Source of the DNA: Selaginella moellendorffii
Lineage: Eukaryota > Streptophyta > Lycopodiopsida > Selaginellales > Selaginellaceae
Length of the DNA stretch: 64,000 bases
Direction: 5' to 3'
Assembly: GCF_000143415.4 (NCBI RefSeq)
Contig: NW_003314372.1
Span: 165,252-229,251, forward strand
Each line of letters begins with the position of its first letter. Within the stretch, counting starts at the first letter, position 1. Both the position numbers and the translations under genes were made by a program. Below are positions 45,699 through 57,817 of this stretch, piece by piece. The notes below the pieces were generated by a model, which worked only from the letters and a program-made list of their open reading frames with translations, did not search any database and was not told the DNA's origin.

Positions 45699-45776
45699 AA
45701 GAAACACGGATAAATTCAAAGGTCCTCTCTTTCCTTTAATGCACTCTAGGGTTTAGGGTTCTTGGGCAGGTTTTGG

Positions 45777-47453
45777 ATGGTTAGGGCTTGGGCGGCTATG
45801 TGGATGATCAGGCTCCAAAGGCTTGCATCTGCGAGGGAGTTCCAGGCGCGATCGAGGCTCTGCGCGGCTAGATCGCATTCTTCTACCACATTTTCGACAG
45901 AAGAGGCAATCGGCGCCAAGGCCGCCAGTGGCAGCAGCGCGCCGCCCGAGGAAATCGCCCAGGAAGTCGCCAAAGCGACAGCAAGCTCAGGCAAGCAGGA
46001 TGGATCTTTTTCCGAGGTGGAAGAGATGGTCGCGGAGGTGGGTTCTAAAGCGTCCTGGAGAGGGATCAAAGCGCTCTTTGGTCTTACAGCTACAGCTGCT
46101 ATTGCCGGGGTTTCTTACGTGACCTATGGTAAGAGAGAAGAAATGTATGTCTTTTGCTTTCTCAGTTCGTTCCTTTCCAGCTTACTCGTACGAGGATATT
46201 GAAAGGGTAGTGAAGCCTTTGCGTCAACAAAAACCTTTGATTACTCAAGACAAGCCAATTCTTGAGGTAAGAAGAGATTTATTTCCTCCCTATCAATCTG
46301 TGATAGTAACTCCTGTGTCTAACTTGGCAGAGAATACAAGATCTTGTTTACTGCACGTCTTGCGAGGGTATTCTTTCATTTTTGTAAGAATAGGTGTGCT
46401 GATCACGTAGTATATCGTTTTCTTAGTCGCCTTGGCAGCAACTGACGCGTATTTGGATTTGAGGAGGTCCGTGGAAGAGCAAGTTAAGGCATGTTATCTG
46501 TTACCACGGCTCGGTTCTGGCGATTTAACTTGGTTTTCGTCTTTTGCAGGGTTTTGCGGCTCCGTCGTCTGATAAGTTGCTACCCGATTTGATTCCTCAG
46601 GAGCAGCATGTCTACACAATTGTCCTTGATCTAAATGAGACGCTGGTGTTTTCGGAGTGGAAGGTAGTGGCTTTTCAGCAACCCCGTCCTCGTTTTAAAT
46701 GTGATGTTACAGAGAGAGAGGGGCTGGGGTACTTTCAAACGCCCTGGAGTTGAAGCTTTTCTCGAAAAGCTAGCACACTACTATGAGATAGTTGTGTATT
46801 CTGATCAGCTAAGCTTTGTAAGTTGTTCACCCGGTGGCTTTGCTTTGCTCACGGCTCTTTGTTTTCTCAGTACGTGGATCCCATTTTGGAGAGGCTTGAT
46901 CAGAAGGGTTGCATCCGCTATCGGCTAGCACGGGATGCCACGAACTATCTCGATGGGAAGCACTTTCGAGTGAGTATAACTTTGGTATGGTAGTGGACTT
47001 AAAGGTTGGTGTTTTTCCTGCCAGGACTTGTCCAAACTAAACAGGGATCCGAAGAAAATCATGTACATCAGCGGCCATGCTTTGGACACTTGTCTCCAAC
47101 CCGAGAACGCAGTTCCTATCAAGCCCTGGAAACTGGAAAGCGACGACACTGCTCTTCTCGACCTCCTTCCCTTTCTCGAATGTAAGCCTCATTCATTCCT
47201 TTGTCATATCTTTCGCATTCTAATCACGGATCGTATCGTATAGTTGTGGCGAGACAACGCCCCCCTGATGTGCGTACTGTTCTCGAATCATACAAGGGAC
47301 GTGACATCGCGACCGAGTTCCGCGAGAGAGCAAAGCAAAACCAGAGGTTTGAGAGCTGGATTTCCATTTAGTAAATCTTGACAACCTCTCGTTCGTTCCA
47401 GGCGAGTACAGGAAAGGAAGCAAGGCCAGGGGAAGTTCTGGCGTGGGTTGTGA
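45777..47453 (+). CDS. TIM50: mitochondrial import inner-membrane subunit TIM50
   Basis: About nine exons. The N-terminus is a mitochondrial presequence (VRAWAAMWMIRLQRL), followed by a Ser/Glu-rich stretch and one helix (LFGLTATAAIAGVSYVTY). The FCP1-like HAD domain follows: VLDLNETLVFSEWK (Asn in place of the second catalytic Asp, as in plant TIM50), GTFKRPGVEAFLEKL, YEIVVYSDQ, then DLSKLNRDPKKIMYISGHA and NAVPIKPWKLESDDTALLDL. The end is GQGKFWRGL. TIM50 receives presequences and keeps the TIM23 channel closed. The start is the first ATG after the telomere-box cluster at 45746-45760. Confidence 0.95.
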
Positions 47454-47837
47454 GAAGAGCAAAGGAGACTAGCCTACTTATAGAACGAACTTAAGCATCA
47501 AATCAAGATCAAGAGCGAGCGCAAAAAATTTTCTTTCAGTTTTTACTTTTAGCCTGTACAGTTTTGCGCAACGGGAAAAAACATTTTTACATTTGCCATT
47601 AATGTTATGGTTGATTCCAAACAAACGGGATAAGTTTTGAATATTCTTGTTGGATACACCGACAACGAGTCGCAACGAGTCCGCAGCTTTTTGCCGAGTG
47701 TGATGAGCTGGTTACTCTATAAGTTTGGCACTTGGAAGAAATCCAGGAGGGAAGGAAGAGGGCTTTCTTTATAGCAAGGTAAAGTACCCGCTCGCGGGAG
47801 GAGGAAGCTCTCTCCCTCTCTCTCTCCTCCAAGATCG

Positions 47838-50262
47838 ATGGACACCACGGCGTTCATCACATCGCTGGTCACCTCGCTGCTAATCTTCCTCTTTCTGTCG
47901 CTCCTCTACGTCTTGCTCGCGCGGCGGCCCAAGAATTACCCAGTCTACTACCCCGCCGTGCTCATCCGCGAGGAGGAAGGCAAGGGAAATCCCGAGGTTG
48001 CGCGCCTGCGCACGCCCTTCCAATGGCTGAGCGAGGCCTGGCGAGTCACCGAGTCGGAGATTGTGAGCTTCGCGGGCCTGGACGCTGCCATCTACATTCA
48101 CCTCCTGGATGCCGGTAAGAGCGTTTGCGCAAGAATTTCCTTCCGAGGCAAATCCATCGATCCATGGCTGTGCAGCGCTCAAGATCCTGAGCATAGCGGC
48201 GCTGTTTTGCCTCCCCGTGCTCGTCACGGTGGCAGCACTGAGTGACGACTACGCGAGAAAAGCGAGGCCAAGCACCGGCGGCTCCACCACCGCCACGAAC
48301 TCCACCGATGCTACATTCTCTGGCCTGGACAAGCTGGCCATGGGAAACATACCGGTGAGTGGAAATCAATCGTCTCGTCTCAATCGTCTTGGCTGATGCA
48401 TTGGCGGCGCAGGAGCGGAACTCCAAGATCTGGCTCTTCGCCATCGGCGCTTACTGGCTCTCGGCGGCGGTCTACATCGTGCTGTGGACAAAGTACCGCC
48501 GAATCTCCAAGCTCCGCAAGTCCGTGCTATCCTCGGGCGCCAGGCCCGAGCAATTCGCGGCGCTGGTGCGCGACATTCCCCGCTCCCACCGCGACACCGC
48601 CCAGATCGACGCCTTCTTCCGCCGCATCCACCCCGACTCCTACGAGCGATGCATCCCGGTGGGCGATCTCGGCGGCGCGTCCAAGACGTGGAAGGCGATG
48701 GAATCCACCAAGGCGAAGCTGGATCGCGCGCAGGCCGGGGTGACGAGCAGCAATCGCCCGCATCACAAGACTGGGACGCTCGGATTGCTCGGTCCCAGCG
48801 TCGACTCCGTGGATTTCTACAAGGAGAAGCTCCGGGAGGCGAGCGAGCGGCACAAGAGCAGTAAAACCGCGGCGGCGGCGGCGCCGCCGGGGAGAGCGGC
48901 GATCCTGGTTTTCAACAATCCGGCGGCGGCGGCGGCTTGCGGGCAGTGCGTCTACTCGGCCTCGTCGGCGGGGCGATGGGTGACGAGCCCGGCGCCGGAG
49001 CCACGCCAGATGATCTGGGGGAATGTAAAGATCCCCTGGTACCAGCGTTACATCCGGCAAGCGATCGTCTACACGCTGGTGGCGCTCACCATCCTCTTCT
49101 TCATGATACCCATTGGTTTCGTGTCCGCCTTCTCGACGCTGGACAAGCTCGAGAAGCTAGTGCCGTTTGTGAAGAACATCGAGAAGATCAAGGTGTTGAG
49201 CACCGTGCTCCAGGCCTACTTGCCGCAGCTGGCGCTCATCGTGTTCTTGGCCCTCTTGCCGACGCTGCTGCTCTTCCTGTCGCGGATGGAGGGGATTGTG
49301 TCGCAGAGCCATGTCGAGCGCGCCGCCGCCGGGAAGTACTTCTACTTCAACGTCTTCAACGTGTTCTTGGGCATCACCATCACCAGCTCGCTGTTTGACA
49401 CGGTCAAGAAGATCCAGAAGGAGCCCAACTCGACCGTGTCACTGCTGGGCGCGGCCATTCCACCTGCGGCATCCTTCTTCATCACCTTCATCGCCCTCAG
49501 GTAAGTGTCAGTAGCGCAAGAGTTCTTCCTGGAAACTTAGCTAGTTTTCTTCATTCTTGCACAGGTTCTTCGTTGGCTATGGCTTGCAGCTCTCGAGGCT
49601 GGTGCCGCTGATCATCTTTCGCATCAAGAAGAAGTATCTCTGCAAGACGAAAGAGGATATCAGAGCTGCATGGGCACCCAAAGATTTTAGCTATGCCACC
49701 AGAGTTCCCGGAGACATGCTCATACTCACCATTGCACTCTGCTATGCTGTGATCGCACCCATGGTTCTTCCTTTTGCGCTTGTCTACTTTGCCTTTGCGT
49801 GGATCATCGCTCGGCACGAGGTTGGAGCTCTCTTCCCTTTGCTGTTTCTTCCAACTTTTGTGCTAAGATCTCTTTCTCCAGGCGTTGAAGGTGGTGGTGC
49901 CGGCTTATGAGAGCTACGGTCGAATGTGGCCTCACATCCACACTAGAATTATTGCAGCTCTTCTCGTCTCGCAGCTTGCAATGCTCGGCTACTTCTCCAT
50001 CAAGAAGTTTGTGTTCAGTCCCATCTTGGTGCCGCTGCCCATCGCCACACTGCTCTTCGCCCTCATCACCAACAAGATCTACTATCCCACCTTCAAGAAT
50101 CCACCGCTGGAGGTGACCGGTCTCACCAAGGAGCACATCCCCACCGTCTCGAGCATCGTCACTGCCTACACACCGAGTTATCTCGACGAAGAGCACGAGC
50201 GGGACAAATTTGAAGACGCTCGATCTGCGGTGACGTCGGCGGGGATCACAGCGCCTGTTTGA
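47838..50262 (+). CDS. OSCA/CSC1-type hyperosmolality-gated channel (DUF221)
   Basis: Exons 47838-48114, 48176-48354, 48413-49500, 49565-49820 and 49882-50262 join in phase to 726 residues. TM0 is the first 30 residues. The cytosolic RRM-like domain spans about 190-340 (ALVRDIPRSHRDTAQIDAFF). The channel core shows IWGNVKIPWYQRYIRQAIVY, AYLPQLALIVFLALLPTLL, NVFLGITITSSLFD, PPAASFFITFIALRFFVGY and CYAVIAPMVLPFALVYFAF. OSCA proteins are mechanosensitive, Ca2+-permeable plasma-membrane channels. Very GC-rich Ala stretches occur at about residues 330-350. The C-terminus meets MED10 tail to tail. Confidence 0.95.
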
Positions 50263-50478
50263 TCGATGATCGATGGATTCCTGCCTGTGCCTACTTACTT
50301 GTTTTGTGTAAATTTGTGTTATTGTGTATGATAAGCTCCGCCTTTCAGCCAGTGTGCTCGGGCTTGACTCTTGCATCTCCGTTGGACAGTCCGGGGATTG
50401 GCTGCGCAGCACTTCTTCGAGATTCCTGCGCACTCGTGCGTGTAAGTAGAACTAAAAGAATTGTTTTTTTTTTTTTTG

Positions 50479-51222
50479 CTAAGTTTGAGACTGACTGACC
50501 AGAGCCGATGCTGTACGTAACATTCGGTATGTTTCAGTCTCCTCGGGGAAGGCCTCCTCCACCTCCTCCAGTATGTGCTTTCGAAGTGCCTGCAAAGAGA
50601 TTTGAGACAAGAGCAAAGAGAGGTCCCAGGAAGAACTCGCCTTGAAGGCGTCGACTTTGCCTTTGGTTGCCTGGTTTCGCTGAATGCAATGGTTAAGAAG
50701 ATCCTTGGTGAATTCGTCGGGATTCTTGCCTTCGTCAATGAATCTGGCAAAACAGGTTGCTCAATCGGATCGCTGGGATGGATCGATTACCTTATCACCT
50801 CCACGGGGATCTCAAGGTTGCACTGGTTGGAGGAGGATTGCATCAAGTTGAGATCCTTGACAAGCTCATTCCTGGTTCCATGTAAAACATTAAATCAAAC
50901 GTGTGAGAGAGACTCCAGCTCCAACGCTGAGGAGAGGGAGAAGGATTGATTTTGAGGGAGATTCCAGCTCTAGCTCTAACGCTGAGAAGGAGATGGAGAA
51001 GGATTGATTTTGAGAGAGATTCCAGCTCTAACGCTCACAAGAAGGGGGAAAGATTGTTTTTGAGCTCCAGGGAGGAATTCTTGCTTACAGGCGCTCCAGG
51101 ACGAGCAGCTGCGATGGAAGCGTGAAAGAGGAGACGGAGCAGTGGAGCTGATGAAGTGTGGCGAGCGCGCTGTGCAAGCTCTCCTCCATCCCCGCCAGCG
51201 CCATTTTGCTGTTACTCTCCAT
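50479..51222 (-). CDS. MED10: Mediator complex subunit 10
   Basis: Four exons (51222-51089, 50871-50791, 50743-50641, 50589-50479) give 142 residues. RFIDEGKNPDEFTKDLLNHC, then NQATKGKVDAFKALRKHILE and EVEEAFPEETETYRMLR are the MED10 core. MED10 is in the middle module of Mediator, linking activators to RNA polymerase II. The third intron appears to use a GC donor (AAG|GCGAGT), since only that junction keeps frame. Intron 1 contains a tandem repeat of about 55 bp. The 142-residue length is close to flowering-plant MED10. Confidence 0.85.
50923..51045. repeat. tandem repeat, about 55-bp unit, in MED10 intron 1
   Basis: Two and a half copies of a unit containing GGAGAAGGATTGATTTTGAG, GAGATTCCAGCTCTA and ACGCTGA follow each other within the intron. 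The third copy is diverged. Confidence 0.8.
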
Positions 51223-51278
51223 CGCCTAGGGTTAGGGCTTTGAGCGGGCTTTGAGCCGGCTTTGAGCGCGCTTGGGCT
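51223..51278. promoter_or_regulatory. 56-bp divergent promoter region, MED10 / MRD1
   Basis: The two start codons face apart with 56 bp between them. It contains CCTAGGGTTAGGGC (telomere-like) and repeats of GGGCTTTGAGC. Transcription of the two genes must overlap or start within this region. Confidence 0.7.
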
Positions 51279-54207
51279 ATGGGGTCGTCGTCGCGCGTGT
51301 GCGTCAAGAATCTGCCCGCCTATGTCACCGATGACAAGCTCAAGGAGCATTTCGGCGCCAAGGGACAGGTGACCGATGCCAAGGTGATGCGAACCAGGTG
51401 AGAGAGAGCTTGCTTTTCATCCATGGATGGAGACGAGATTGCGACATTGATTCCTTGCTCCACTCGCGCAGAGAGGGCAAGTCTCGGAGGTTTGGATTCG
51501 TGGGATTCTACAGCCAGGAGGAAGCCGAATCGGCTGTCGCCTACTTCAACAGGTCATTCCTCGACACCTCCCGCCTGGTTTGCGAGGTAGATCATCATAG
51601 AATTTTTGTTCTCGCAATCTCGCAGTCTCGGAGCATCTAGATTTTTCTTTCTCGCAACCTCGACGCTACTCACATTCTCGTGATATTGTCAGGTGGCACG
51701 CTCCGTTGGAGACGCAGCTGTGCGGCCATGGAGCCGTCACTCTAAAGGAAGCTCTGCGTACGAGAAGACGCATGCTCCAGAGGAGAAGGCCCAGCTCAAG
51801 CCGAAGAAAACCGTCTCGGTGGACCGCGATCAAGAGCAAGATCCTGGGCTTGACGAGTTTCTCAGCGTGATGCAACCGCGTACAAAGACGAAGGTCTGGG
51901 CGAACGACGACGCTAAACTTACAACTCAACACCCAAGCAGCAAGGCGAGCGACGATACGGGACCAGTCTCCGACTTGCACTACCTCAAGAGCAAGGTCCG
52001 GCAGCAGTGGAGTGACGATAGTGACGACGAGAAGGAAACGGAAGGAGAAGCCAAGCCGCAACAGCAAGCTGATACTGGCGATCGTCCCGGGAATGAAGAA
52101 GCTGCTCAGGATGTAGCGGAGACAGATACTGGGAGGCTTTTCGTGCGGAACCTTGCGTACACCACGAGGTAAGTTCTTTAAAGGACGTAAATGTGGAGCC
52201 TCATTCTCGTGTTTTTCTTTTTACAAGTGAAGAGGAACTGGTTTCCTTGTTCGGCCAGTACGGGGAAGTTGTCCAAGTTCATGTGATTTGTGACAAGGAG
52301 ACGAACCGCTCGAAAGGCTACGGGTATGTTGGCTTCATGCTACCGGAAGAAGCAACGAGGTATTTTCTCAGGTGCTGAATTCTTTGAAGGGTTAACTTCT
52401 CGTCTTTATCCAGGGCGATGACGGAGCTCGACAATTCTATCTTTCAAGGAAGACTTCTGCATGTTCTACCTGCGAAGCAGCAAACTTCACAAGTCAAACA
52501 CAAACTGTGAGTTCTTCCGTTTCATGTCTATGCTTGACTTCTCATCTCCGGGATTCTAGAGATCGCCCCATGAACCTGAAACAAGAGAGGGAGGTGGAGC
52601 GCAAGAAAAAGGAGTCGAGCGGCAATACGCAAGCATGGAATCCTCTGTACATGCGGCCAGATACGGTGTGTAAAGTTGACTTGCCACTTCTTACAATTTG
52701 CTCTGACGCAGGTGGCAGAAAACGTGGCCAGGCAATATGGGATCTCCAGACGTGAATTTCTGGATCCAGAAGCCGAGGACGTTGCAGTACGTCTTGCTCT
52801 GGGAGAAACGCACGTCCTTTCGGAGACGAAGCGGTCATTAGCTCAGCAAGGCGTAAATGTGGAACTGTTGGAGAAGATCAGCGCTAGTAAAACCTCTGGA
52901 GTAACTAGAAGCTCTCGCGTCATCCTCGTCAAGAATCTTCCCTTCAGCACAACGGAAGCGGACCTCTTCGGCGTGTTTTGCCCTTATGGAAGTCTTGGAC
53001 GGCTCGTGCTTCCACCGACGAAAACCGTTGCTATCGTATGTGAGTTTTCTTCGTCTTGGTGCCTCCCTCCTGATCGGTTTATCTGTTCGCTTGATACAAG
53101 GTGGAGTTTCTGGAGTCCTCTGAGGCACGCAAAGCCTTCGAATCTCTAGCATACCGGAAATTCAAGTAAAGTCGTAACGGCTGGCTGAGTAAACGGTCTA
53201 ATCTCGGATAAATATACTCTTGCAGGCACGTCCCATTGTATCTGGAATGGGCACCACAAGATCTTCTTTCCGAAAAGAAAGATGGTGGCGTTGTACCCGC
53301 AAAGCTTGAGGGAACTTCGATAAAGGACCAGCTTGTAGCAAATGACGAAGGGGCCGCTTCAACGAGGGTACGCTACTAGACTCTTTTGTATGAAGCTCAT
53401 CGAAATTCGGCCTTGGCAGTCAAGCACTGTATTTGTGAAGAATTTGAACTTCAAGACCACTGACGCGAGCCTAAGGAAGCACTTCGAAGGCCGAGTAAAA
53501 GCCGGTTCCTTGCGGACAGCAACGGTGCGTGTTTGGTTTTCCTTCTCCCCGGGAGAGACTGTTGCTAAAATGGTTTGTGGAACTTGCAGGTGAAAAGAAA
53601 GCCATCCAAAACTGGAGCATCCTTGTCAATGGGTTTTGGCTTCGTGGAGTTCGACTCGACTGACACGGCCGAGCGCGTCTGCAAGGAAATGCAGGTGAGA
53701 GAGAGGTTTTGCTGTCACACCGGGGATAATCGATCGTCCGAGTGCAGGGGTCTGTTCTTGACGGTCATGCTCTCGTTTTGCAACCAAGTCGTGCTGGCGA
53801 CGACGAGAAACCAAGCAAAGTCGATGCAAGAGGAAGCTCTTCCAAGCTCATCGTGCGGAACGTGGCATTCGAGGCAACCCGGAAAGACTTGAAGCTGCTC
53901 TTCTCTCCTTTCGGACAGGTACGAAGTTTAGCGAGTTTGGAAAAACGATTCGAGCCTTTCGCTCCAGGTGAAGAAGGTGAAGCTGCCCAAGAAGTTCGAT
54001 GGCAACCATCGCGGCTTTGCGTTTGTGGAGTTTGTGACAAAGCAAGAGGCCCAGAACGCGTTTGAGGCGCTTGGGAGCAGCCATTTGTATGGGCGGCATT
54101 TGGTTCTCGAGTGGGCGCGCGAAGGAGAGACGCTCGACGAGTTGAGGATCAAGGCAGCATCACAAGTGGCGCCCTCCAAGCCCAACAAGAGAAGAAAGCT
54201 ATCCTAA
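51279..54207 (+). CDS. multiple RRM ribosome-biogenesis protein, MRD1/RBM19 type
   Basis: At least ten exons. Five RRMs can be read in order: [62 protein letters not shown] and [17 protein letters not shown] Lys/Glu-rich linker follows RRM1, and the last RRM ends [19 protein letters not shown]. The C-terminus is KPNKRRKLS, a nuclear signal. Yeast Mrd1 and animal RBM19 bind 35S pre-rRNA and are needed for 18S processing in the nucleolus. The five-RRM order and the [19 protein letters not shown] linker fit Mrd1. Confidence 0.9.
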
Positions 54208-54250
54208 AGAGTCGTGACCTAGGTAGAGTAGAATACAGCAAGAGAGAGAG

Positions 54251-55014
54251 ATGGCTTCGTCGTCTTCGTCATCGCCGCCAGGGACAGCGGCGACGGTGGT
54301 GGTGGTGGCGGCGGGAGGAGCGGCGGATCCAGCAGTGGAACACCATCAGCCAGCACCATCACGGCGCCGCCTGGTCAAAGCTTCCTCGTACAGTAATTCT
54401 CTCTCTCCCTCTCCGGCTTTCTCATGGTCTTCCTTTCTCAGGCTGAATAGCGCCAAGCGCGAGCGCGAGGCGGCGTCCGCTACACCCCCTCTCCCTCTCA
54501 AGAGAAGCAACAGCAAAGGTAATCTCATCGCCATTGCGCTAGAGTTTCTCTCGGATCAAACCACTGTCAACTTTGGATTGTTTCGCAGGAAATGAAGAGC
54601 AGCAGCACGCACCAAAGCATGGAAGGTAATGAATCTCTTCGCCTCCTTTTGCGACTCACACTTTGGCTCCTGTATTGGCAGGCCGCCTCTCAATCCTGCA
54701 GCGCCTCAAGACGCGCGGCCTCTTGGACGCCAAGCACAGGCACGTAAAACTTTCTCGGTGGAAGATGGAAGTATTTATTGTGTGTGGTGATTCAGGGGAT
54801 GCGACCCGCTGCTCCGGCTCTCGTAAAGCACGGGGACGAGCTGAGGATCCAGCAGGCGAAGAGAGCGGCCTTGGTTCGTGCACAGTCGGTTGGAGCCACT
54901 GGAAGTTTCAAAAGCTTCGACTCGCCGTTTGGTAACTATCTCCTTCCAGTCCTTCCTAATCAAGCATTGGCAGCCAAAACTGTGTCCCGAGGTAGTAGCA
55001 GCATCGCAAGCTAG
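54251..55014 (+). CDS. unknown protein, exon model uncertain
   Basis: An ATG at 54251 opens a Ser/Ala-rich, GA-rich frame. The best-looking part lies downstream: from the ATG at 54592, exons joined through 54629, 54682 and 54795 read LSILQRLKTRGLLDAKHR, then RPAAPALVKHGDELRIQQAK, then SFKSFDSPFGNYLLPVLPN, and stop at 55014. The first exon of the upstream ATG does not join this frame in phase, so either the gene starts at 54592 or I have missed a splice site. I do not recognise the family; endosulfine/ARPP19 was considered but its FDSGDY motif is absent. Its 3' end is 26 bp from the MORC stop codon. Confidence 0.45.
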
Positions 55015-55040
55015 GTGAGCTATGTATGATCAAAGACGAT

Positions 55041-57587
55041 TCATTCCTTCTTGGTTCTCTTGCTCGTGCGCTTCACTTTTGGAGAGTTAGTCGTAGTTTT
55101 GGATGTCAGCCTGGACAGAGGCTTGCTGGAATCTACTACCGAGCAAAGTCAATAAAAAACACGATGAGAAATGGTCTCACCTGTGATGTCCGATCCTTCC
55201 TTGCCGCGTGTGTTCTTCCGAACAGGTGTACCGCGAGAGGTTTTGGTAGTCACCACACCGTCCTCCACCGTTTCCTCAGGGGTGTTGCAAGAGCCTTTGT
55301 AAGGTGCCATGTAGCAGAACCTGGAAAGCCAGTGAGGAATCGCCCGAGGTGGAAAAAAAAAAAAAAAAACAACGAACCAATGGTCTGGCAACTGTCCATG
55401 CCATTCCGGATCCATCACCCTCCACTTGAGGCATTTGGAGCACTGGACCCAGTTTTTGTCGGGGGCAAGCCCCTCCTTCTCCTCCTTCAACAAAAGGATA
55501 GACACTTAGTGATAGTCCTCGTAGAAACTAGCAGTGCTTACCGTGGTTAACTTCTCCACGCGAGTTTCCCAGTACTTGTCAGCTTCCTCCCCGAGCCATT
55601 TCTCCATAGCAGCATACATCTCACAGTCCTCGAAGCCCTGCTTGCTATTCAACACGCCTACTCTGCCTCTGTCAAACTCCTGCATGGCCGACATTATCGT
55701 TTCAACTCTATATGCAAAGTTGTACCATCAGTTTGGTCGTTTCCACGACACCAATCACTCCTCGTCCCCATTCAGCACTGTGCACCATATTTCCAACCCT
55801 TTTGTAGGACTGTTCGAAGAGATGCACGACGACGGTGAGAGAGCCAACAAGTAAAACATACCTCGACAAGTCTGCCGTGCCAGTAGAGGAAAATACCACA
55901 GTTTCCGCGCTTCCGCTCTAGCTCCATTACGCCCAGAGTCAGCTGGACTGGTTTCCCCATGAGAGTAGCACTGGTCACCCAGGTGCTGTTTAGCGTCTTG
56001 GCGAGACATTTTGTTGTCACCTAAAGAACAAAACAGCCAAGTCCATCAAAGAACCACTCAAACTGGATCCTCAGACCTTCTTCCCCTGGATCGAAACAAT
56101 CATGCGTGGCTCCAAAAACATGACTTCCACATAAGCTCGAAGCGAATAGTCGAGCGGGACCTGTCATGGACACTGGTTTTGGAAGACGGCGTACGAGAGA
56201 TGGAATATATCCTACCTCGGGGCTTGTTTGTCCAGGTCGACTCCGCACGCGCCTAGACCTTATCATGATGTCATCACTTTCGTTCCAGTCCAAGGAGAAA
56301 GACGACCCCCATTTCTCGAGATCGAAAACGTAAATGATAGTCCCCGTTTCGCCTGCGAGCCTTTGAAACTCAGCACCAATTCCATACTCGTCAAAAGGTC
56401 CGTATGTGCATATCACGTCTCGATGCTTTTGTGAGTCTTCCAGCGTCTGCAAACCGGTGTCGATATCCATTCTGCCCGCCCGTCTGGTATACGTGACAAT
56501 CGGCACCTCGAGGACCTGCATTGTTGCCAAACTTTTAGTACCTTAGAGACACGAGAACACGAGCAAGGCGGTACATCTTTGCCTTCGTTATAGCCAGTTG
56601 AGAGCAGTGCCATTGACCTCGTCTCCTTGCTTTGCGTGAGGACAAGGGCACCTCTACCGAGACGCATCACCCCTGTCTGATTTACAAACAAAGAAACCAG
56701 TAAACAAGAGATTGAGAAAAGGAAAAGAAATGAGAACCTTGAAGCCAACTCCAAACCTCCCGATTTGCTCTGGATCGTCTTGTTCGGGTTTCTTGTGGCC
56801 AAAAGACACCATCTTCACAATGTCTTTGTGAGTCATCCCAAGGCCATCGTCCAGGAAACAAAGCATCGGCACTTCTGATACCTCGGGGCTTTTCAACGTT
56901 CCCATCTGAATCGAAATCTCAAGACTGGAAGAGTGGCTATCAGTTCATGCACGAGAAAAGTTAAAGATAGCTCACCGCTTGGCTCCCGCATCGCAGGCGT
57001 TGTCAATGAGCTCGGCGACTGCACCAAAGAGCCAACTCGAATGCGTCTGGCTGAGCGTGGTGAGGTACTCCGGGTGCATTTGCGCGATCGGCCTCTTGGC
57101 TGGCCCGGGCCTGGCGCGGTAGGCAACGTCCACAAGCTTCATTATCTTCTTGGTGGCCTCGTTCTCCTCCGCCGGTGGCTTCAAGAGAAGCTGGACGTCT
57201 CCGACATTGATGACCGCAACCTGGTCGAGTGCGTGTATAGTGCGTGTGAGAGAGACAGAGAAAGACATCTCTTACCCGGGAGTGATCGACGAGAAAGGTG
57301 AGCAGCTTATCCCACTCCCGGTAGTCACTCTCGCCACGGGCCATGATCTGGAACAGCGGAAGAGGCTTCCAATCGAACGCGCGAGCTGCATTGAAAGCAA
57401 CGATGTCGAGGCGCTTGGGCCTGATCGAGCGAGGGAAAAAGGCGGGAAGACGAATGAGAAGCGCAAAACCAAAGCTTACGCACAGCTCCAATGGCGCATT
57501 CGAGGAGCACACCGCGCATATGTGCTTGGCGTCGACGTTGAAAAGCCTGCCGTTCCATGCCTTGGGAGTGCGCGGCGGGAGGACCAT
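55041..57587 (-). CDS. MORC-family GHKL ATPase with CW zinc finger
   Basis: About eleven exons. After an N-terminal part of uncertain structure (57587-57290), the GHKL ATPase follows with AVAELIDNACDAGAKR (Asn, Mg-ATP), LDDGLGMTHKD and IGRFGVGFK. The S5/transducer part has TGVMRLGRGALVLTQ and VPIVTYTRRAGRMD. Near the C-terminus is a CW-type zinc finger, NWVQCSKCLKWRVM ... DHWFCYM ... GSCNTPEE, with four Cys and the Trp pair that binds methylated H3K4 in other proteins. A basic tail KVKRTSKRTKKE ends at 55041. MORC ATPases compact chromatin and silence transposons. In the first exon a GT-AG pair exists but removing it breaks the frame. Confidence 0.82.
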
Positions 57588-57639
57588 GGCGCTCGGCGCT
57601 CATTCAAACCCGGCCAACCAGCCCTAAATAAACCCTAGC

Positions 57640-57817
57640 TCGGAGTTCGAAGGGGATGGCGGGAAATCAGTCTAGACGCCGCGCAGGTACCGCGCAGCGT
57701 GTCGCCCTGCTGGCTGCACGTCCCCAGCACCGCCATGAACGCCTGCGCGTCGCCGCCGCCGATGCCACCGCCAGCGCTTGCTCCAGCAATCCCAAGCTGG
57801 GTGGCGAGTTTGAGCAA
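57640..57817 (-). pseudogene. PPR protein C-terminal fragment
   Basis: This short frame repeats the end of the PPR gene at 58839-62306: GGGDAQAFMAVLGTCSQQGD and TLRGTCAASRLISRHP match DAQAWMAVLGACSQQGD and TLRGTCVASSLIARHP there. Nothing upstream of it resembles PPR repeats. It is an isolated duplicate of the 3' end, just upstream of the MORC gene start. Confidence 0.85.

Noticed and set aside
48396-48864. Alternative frames within the OSCA third exon
   Set aside because: High GC opens all frames; the conserved channel sequence is in one frame only.
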